A stretch of DNA of 10,086 bases from an uncultured Sphingomonas sp. (GTDB taxonomy: Bacteria > Pseudomonadota > Alphaproteobacteria > Sphingomonadales > Sphingomonadaceae), in the NCBI GenBank assembly GCA_934555855.1, contig CAKTFL010000042.1:1-10086 (forward strand), written 5' to 3'. This document shows positions 6,558 to 10,086 of the stretch, in pieces. A model generated the notes under the pieces. It was not told where the DNA came from and did not search any database. It was given only the letters and a program-made list of their open reading frames with translations. The position numbers and the translations under genes are program-made. The number at the start of each line of letters is the position of its first letter. Position 1 is the stretch's first letter.

Positions 6558-6620
6558 ATGCGCGACAGACGAGATCCCGGCGCGGGATCGACCCGGCGGG
6601 GTGCCAGACCGTGGCGATGA
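6558..6620 (+). other. Leader ORF (20 codons) whose stop overlaps the MFS start codon as ATGA
   Basis: AGGAGAGG at 6545-6552, the strongest ribosome binding site in this gap, sits 5 bases before ATG 6558. The frame encodes a 20-residue Arg/Pro/Gly-rich peptide beginning MRDRRDPGAG and ends in TGA 6618-6620, which overlaps the ATG at 6617. The MFS start itself has only a GGCGGGG further upstream. Terminating ribosomes would be placed on the transporter start, so the likely role is translational coupling. In-frame ATGs at 6534 and 6537 could extend it. It may instead be a coding remnant. Confidence 0.45.
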
Positions 6621-8290
6621 TCCTCGACACGCGCGCCGGGCCGGGCGCAGCGGGGGAAGCGGTGCGGGCGTCGGCGGCGGTGTGGCTTGCGGCGGCGGTA
6701 GCGGCGCTTGGCGGGCTGCTGTTCGGCTACGACTGGGTCGTGATCGGCGGCGCCAAACCCTTCTACGAGGCCGCGTTCGGACTGACTCTGCCGAGCGAGC
6801 AGGCGTGGGCGGTCAGCTGCGCGCTAATCGGCTGCTTGATGGGCGCGATGGCGTCGGGCGGGCTGAGCGACCGCTTCGGCCGGCGTCCCGCGCTGCTCGT
6901 CGCGGCGCTGCTCTTCGCGGTCTCGTCGATCGGTACCGCGCTCGCGGGATCGTTCGGGGCCTTTGTCGCGTGGCGGATCCTGGGGGGGGTCGCGATCGGC
7001 ATGGCCTCGGGCCTAGCGCCGCTCTACATCGCCGAGATCGCACCGCCCGCCTCGCGCGGGCGGCTGGTCGTGCTCAACCAGATCGGCATTGTCGTCGGCC
7101 TGCTGGCGGCGCAAATCGTCAACTGGCTTATCGCGATGCCGGTGCCTGCGGGGACCGACGCGGCCGCGATCGCGGCCTCGTGGAACGGCACGGCGGGCTG
7201 GCGCTGGATGTTCGCCGCGGCGGCGGTGCCGGCCATCGTCTTCCTGCTGGGTTGCCTGTTCATTCCGGAAAGCCCGCGCTGGCTGGCGCAGCGCGGCCGC
7301 CATGACCGCGCGGGCGCAGTACTCGCGCTGCTCGGCGGCGAGACCTATGCCGCGCGCGCCCTTGCCGAGATACGCGCCGCGCTGGCGGATGCGCCGGGCC
7401 GCTCGCTCAGCGCGGTCGTCGCCGAGCCGCGACTGCGCCGGGTGCTGGGGATTGCGATCATGCTGGCGGTGCTCCAGCAATGGTGCGGCATCAACGTGAT
7501 CTTCAATTACGCGCAGGAGATCTTCGCCTCGGCCGGCTATGCCGTGTCAGACACGCTGTTCAACATCGTCATCACCGGCGTGGTCAACATGGTGTTCACG
7601 CTGGTCGCGCTTGGCACAATCGAGCGGCTGGGCCGCCGGCGGCTCATGCTGATCGGCTGCGGCGGACTGGCGGGCATCTACCTGCTGCTGGGCGGCTGCT
7701 ACGTCGCCGGGATGCAGGGATGGCCGCTGCTGCTGCTGGTTGTGGCGGCGATCGCGATCTACGCGCTGACGCTCGCGCCGGTCACCTGGGTCGCGCTGTC
7801 GGAGATCCTGCCCGGCGAGGCGCGGGGCGCGAGCATGGCGGTGGCGACCACCTCGCTGTGGAGCGCTTGCTTCCTTCTTACCTACAGCTTCCCGCTCATC
7901 AACGCCGCAGCGGGGACGGGCGCAACCTTCTGGCTCTACGCGCTGGTGTGCGTCGCCGGCTTCGGCTTCGTCTGGACGCACCTCCCGGAGACGCGAGGGC
8001 GGACGCTGGAGGAGATCGACCCCGCACGTCGCCGGCCTCGCCGCGCTGTGGGCCGAGGAGAGCGGCGCGCGCGGCCGCGACCTGTGGTGGGCGCTGACCC
8101 GCGCGGCGCGTCAGACGCTCGGTCGCCATGTCGAGCGCAAGGGCGAGAGGGCGACGTTGACGTGACCGCGGTGCAGCTGGCCGACGGGCGGCGGCGATGC
8201 GCCTGCGCGAGGTATATCTACGCCTCCCTATCGGGACTGGATCCGCCATCGGCGCCACGGCCGCTTGACGGGTACCCAATATATATATGA
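6617..8290 (+). CDS. MFS sugar porter (family 2.A.1.1) with an aberrant out-of-frame C-terminal tail
   Basis: A 12-helix sugar:proton symporter of the XylE/GalP type in the inner membrane. Numbering from ATG 6617: GGLLFGYDWVVIGGA in helix 1, GGLSDRFGRRP (about 81-91, motif A), PESPRWL (217-223), the sugar-site motif QQWCGIN (287-293) and the family signature PETRGRTLEEI (457-467). Normal members end within about 10-20 residues of that signature. Here the frame continues for 90 more residues, very rich in Arg, Ala and Pro and without recognisable fold, to TGA 8288-8290. The DNA under the first half of the tail codes, in another frame, for the end of an S8 peptidase, so the true 3' end was lost by recombination. 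The transport core is complete and probably functional. GTG 6611 is an alternative start; ATG 6617 is preferred because of the ATGA overlap with the leader ORF. The substrate is probably galactose or a galactoside, from context. Confidence 0.9.
   Translation: MILDTRAGPGAAGEAVRASAAVWLAAAVAALGGLLFGYDWVVIGGAKPFYEAAFGLTLPSEQAWAVSCALIGCLMGAMASGGLSDRFGRRPALLVAALLFAVSSIGTALAGSFGAFVAWRILGGVAIGMASGLAPLYIAEIAPPASRGRLVVLNQIGIVVGLLAAQIVNWLIAMPVPAGTDAAAIAASWNGTAGWRWMFAAAAVPAIVFLLGCLFIPESPRWLAQRGRHDRAGAVLALLGGETYAARALAEIRAALADAPGRSLSAVVAEPRLRRVLGIAIMLAVLQQWCGINVIFNYAQEIFASAGYAVSDTLFNIVITGVVNMVFTLVALGTIERLGRRRLMLIGCGGLAGIYLLLGGCYVAGMQGWPLLLLVVAAIAIYALTLAPVTWVALSEILPGEARGASMAVATTSLWSACFLLTYSFPLINAAAGTGATFWLYALVCVAGFGFVWTHLPETRGRTLEEIDPARRRPRRAVGRGERRARPRPVVGADPRGASDARSPCRAQGREGDVDVTAVQLADGRRRCACARYIYASLSGLDPPSAPRPLDGYPIYI
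8019..8165 (+). pseudogene. C-terminal fragment of a subtilisin-like S8 serine peptidase, embedded out of frame in the MFS gene
   Basis: In the frame starting at 8019 the DNA reads TPHVAGLAALWAEESG followed by ARGRDLWWALTRAARQTLG and a Lys/Arg/Glu end, stopping at TGA 8163-8165 (48 residues). TPHVAG is the strand following the catalytic serine in the S8 signature GTSMA(T/S)PHVAG, and the rest has the normal helical C-terminus of the family. The GTSMA part and everything before it are absent; the MFS gene occupies that side instead. There is no start codon, so the fragment is not itself a gene. It marks a recombination breakpoint close to 8015-8021. Confidence 0.65.
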
Positions 8291-8295
8291 CATAT
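8265..8295 (+). promoter_or_regulatory. Possible promoter/AT-rich island upstream of the alpha-galactosidase
   Basis: TTGACG (8265-8270) matches a -35 box at 5 of 6 positions. A strongly AT-rich patch follows (8278-8295) that contains the inverted repeat ATATG-A-CATAT (8285-8295). At 17-base spacing the -10 would be TGACAT, a weak match. The element lies inside the last codons of the MFS tail, so the alpha-galactosidase could be transcribed both from the upstream unit and from here. Confidence 0.3.
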
Positions 8296-8323
8296 GGAGG
8301 CGCGAAAATAGGACGATAGACGG

Positions 8324-10086
8324 ATGAGGACACTGTTGCGACATCTGTGGCTGGCGACGGGAGCGGTGGGCGCGATGCTGCCGGGCGCCGCGCGTGCCGA
8401 GGCGAGCTACGACGCTGCCAATCGGATGTTCCGTCTTGATGGCGGAGACGTCACCTATGCCTTCAAGGTCAATGCGACGGGCATCCTCCAGTCGGTCTAT
8501 TGGGGCCGGCGGCTGCCCGACCGGGCGCCGCTCGCCGCGCCGGAACTGTCGGGCCTGTCGGGATTCGATATCGCGGCGAATGTGGTGCCGCAGGAATATG
8601 CCGGGCAGGGCGGCGGCCTCTACGCCGAGCCCGCGCTGAAAGTGACCTATGCCGACGGCAACCGTGACCTCGTTCTCTACTATCGCGGCCACGAGGTCGG
8701 GCGCGACGAGATCCGCGTAACTCTAAGCGATCTCGACCGGCCGCTATTCGTCACGCTGACTTATCGCGTCGACCGCGCCACCGGGGTGATCGCGCGCTCC
8801 GCCACCGTTGAGAATCGCGGCAACGCGGACGTGCGGATCGACCAGGCGGCGGCGGCGGGGCTGACGCTGCCCGTCGCCTACGATTATCGCCTCCACTATT
8901 CGACCGGGCGTTGGGCGGCGGAATGGACGCTCCAGGATCGTGCGCTTGCCGCGGGATCGACGGTGCTCGAGAGCCGGCGCGGCTCGACCGGCAGCCAGAA
9001 CAACCCGTGGTTCACCATCACCCGCGGCGACACCACCGAGGAGAACGGCCCGGCCTGGATCGGTGCGTTGGCCTGGAGCGGGTCGTGGCGAATGACCTTC
9101 GACCAGGACGTGACCGGGCGCATCCGCGTGACGGGTGGGTACAATCCGTTTGACTTCGCCTATCGCCTGCGCCCCGGCGCGCGGCTCGACACGCCCGTCT
9201 TCTACACCGGCTTCTCGAACGAGGGGCGCGGCGGTGCCTCGCGCCTGTTTCATCGATTCCAGCGCGAGCAGGTGCTGCCCCGCCGGCCGGGCCAAGCGCT
9301 CCCGCCGCTGCGAAAGGTGCTCTACAACAGCTGGGAGGCTACCGAGTTCAGCGTCGACGAGGCCGGCCAGTTAGCGCTTGCGGAACGCGCCGCGCAGCTC
9401 GGCGTCGAGCGCTTCGTCATGGACGACGGCTGGTTCGGCGCGCGCAACAGCGACCATGCGGGCCTTGGCGACTGGACGGTTAACCCGACCAAGTTCCCTA
9501 ATGGCCTGAAACCCCTGATCGACCGGGTCAAGGGGCTGGGCATGGATTTTGGCCTGTGGGTCGAGCCCGAGATGATCAATCCCGACAGCGACCTTTTTCG
9601 CGCGCATCCCGACTGGGCGATGCAGTTCAAGGAGCGGCCGCGGACCGAGGGACGCAACCAACTCGTCCTCAACCTCGCGCGCACGGACGTGCGCGATCAC
9701 GTGCTGAAGGTGCTCGACGACCTCGTCACCGAGAACGACATCGCCTTCCTGAAGTGGGATTATAACCGCAACTGGTCCGAGCCCGGCTGGCCCGACGCCG
9801 ACGTTGCCGACCAGCAGACGATCTATGTCGCCTATGTCCGCAATCTCTATTGGATCATCGACGAGCTGCGCAAACGTCATCCCGGGCTGGAGATCGAGAG
9901 CTGCTCGGGCGGCGGCGGACGCGTGGACCTCGGCATCATGTCGCGCACCGACCAGGTGTGGCCGTCGGACAATACCGATCCGTTCGACCGTATGCTGATC
10001 CAGGACGGCTTCACCCAGGCCTATGCGCCGGCCGCCATGATGGCCTGGGTCACCGACAGCCCGAACTGGGTCAACCAGCGCCAGAC
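8324..10086 (+). CDS. Secreted GH36 alpha-galactosidase (3' end outside the window)
   Basis: Hydrolyses terminal alpha-D-galactosyl residues from oligosaccharides such as melibiose or raffinose by a retaining mechanism. The open frame gives 587 codons plus two bases; family members run about 700-740 residues, so some 20 percent is missing at the C-terminus. A Sec signal peptide (hydrophobic core about 5-20, cleavage near ARA-EA at 26) sends it to the periplasm. The N-terminal beta-sandwich runs to about 330. The TIM barrel then shows MDDGWFG (366-372), WVEPEMINPDSD, LKWDYNR with nucleophile D479, SCSGGGGR (C527) and TDQVWPSDNTDP with acid/base D549. All key GH36 residues are present. It starts 33 bases after the MFS stop, in the same direction; the ribosome binding site (AGGA about 10 bases upstream) is weak. 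The companion GH2 enzyme, porter and DgoD point to galactose release and use. Confidence 0.95.
   Translation, partial: MRTLLRHLWLATGAVGAMLPGAARAEASYDAANRMFRLDGGDVTYAFKVNATGILQSVYWGRRLPDRAPLAAPELSGLSGFDIAANVVPQEYAGQGGGLYAEPALKVTYADGNRDLVLYYRGHEVGRDEIRVTLSDLDRPLFVTLTYRVDRATGVIARSATVENRGNADVRIDQAAAAGLTLPVAYDYRLHYSTGRWAAEWTLQDRALAAGSTVLESRRGSTGSQNNPWFTITRGDTTEENGPAWIGALAWSGSWRMTFDQDVTGRIRVTGGYNPFDFAYRLRPGARLDTPVFYTGFSNEGRGGASRLFHRFQREQVLPRRPGQALPPLRKVLYNSWEATEFSVDEAGQLALAERAAQLGVERFVMDDGWFGARNSDHAGLGDWTVNPTKFPNGLKPLIDRVKGLGMDFGLWVEPEMINPDSDLFRAHPDWAMQFKERPRTEGRNQLVLNLARTDVRDHVLKVLDDLVTENDIAFLKWDYNRNWSEPGWPDADVADQQTIYVAYVRNLYWIIDELRKRHPGLEIESCSGGGGRVDLGIMSRTDQVWPSDNTDPFDRMLIQDGFTQAYAPAAMMAWVTDSPNWVNQRQ

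Overview
The window is high-GC DNA (roughly two thirds G+C by eye) with codon usage, Tat/Sec-exported glycosidases, an orphan PaoC-like molybdoenzyme subunit and galactonate-type sugar acid catabolism. Together these suggest an alphaproteobacterium, most plausibly a sphingomonad. That assignment is inferred from gene style; there is no rRNA or other marker gene here.

Region by region: (1) 1-423, minus strand, is the N-terminal 141 codons of a xanthine dehydrogenase/aldehyde oxidoreductase molybdenum-binding subunit that runs off the left edge. (2) 424-1348 holds no intact gene. It looks like a gene graveyard: a decayed small minus-strand gene with two in-frame stops (565-837), a 14-bp tandem repeat, and a recognisable scrap of an IS481-family transposase (about 1020-1180). 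(3) 1349-3267, minus strand, is a two-gene operon of D-galactonate dehydratase (dgoD) followed, with a 7-bp overlap, by an SDR sugar/alcohol dehydrogenase. (4) 3268-3563 is a divergent control region with a promoter in each direction, each overlapped by its own palindrome, plus an 18-codon leader ORF and two GC-rich hairpins ahead of dgoD. (5) 3564-10086, plus strand, carries a large Tat-exported GH2 glycosidase, an MFS sugar porter and a secreted GH36 alpha-galactosidase that is cut by the right edge.

The genes make sense together as galactoside use. Exported GH36 and GH2 enzymes would release galactose (or a similar sugar), the porter would import it, the SDR could oxidise it at C1, and DgoD would dehydrate the resulting D-galactonate to 2-keto-3-deoxygalactonate (De Ley-Doudoroff route). 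The lactonase, kinase (dgoK), aldolase (dgoA) and any TonB receptor or regulator are not in the window.

The most unusual observation is at the 3' end of the MFS gene. Right after its PETRGRTLEEI motif the reading frame runs out of frame through a fragment of a different protein, the C-terminal 48 codons of a subtilisin-like S8 peptidase (starting TPHVAG). The transporter therefore gains an unrelated Arg-rich tail of about 90 residues. Both transcription units also carry short leader ORFs; the one before the MFS gene overlaps its start as ATGA.
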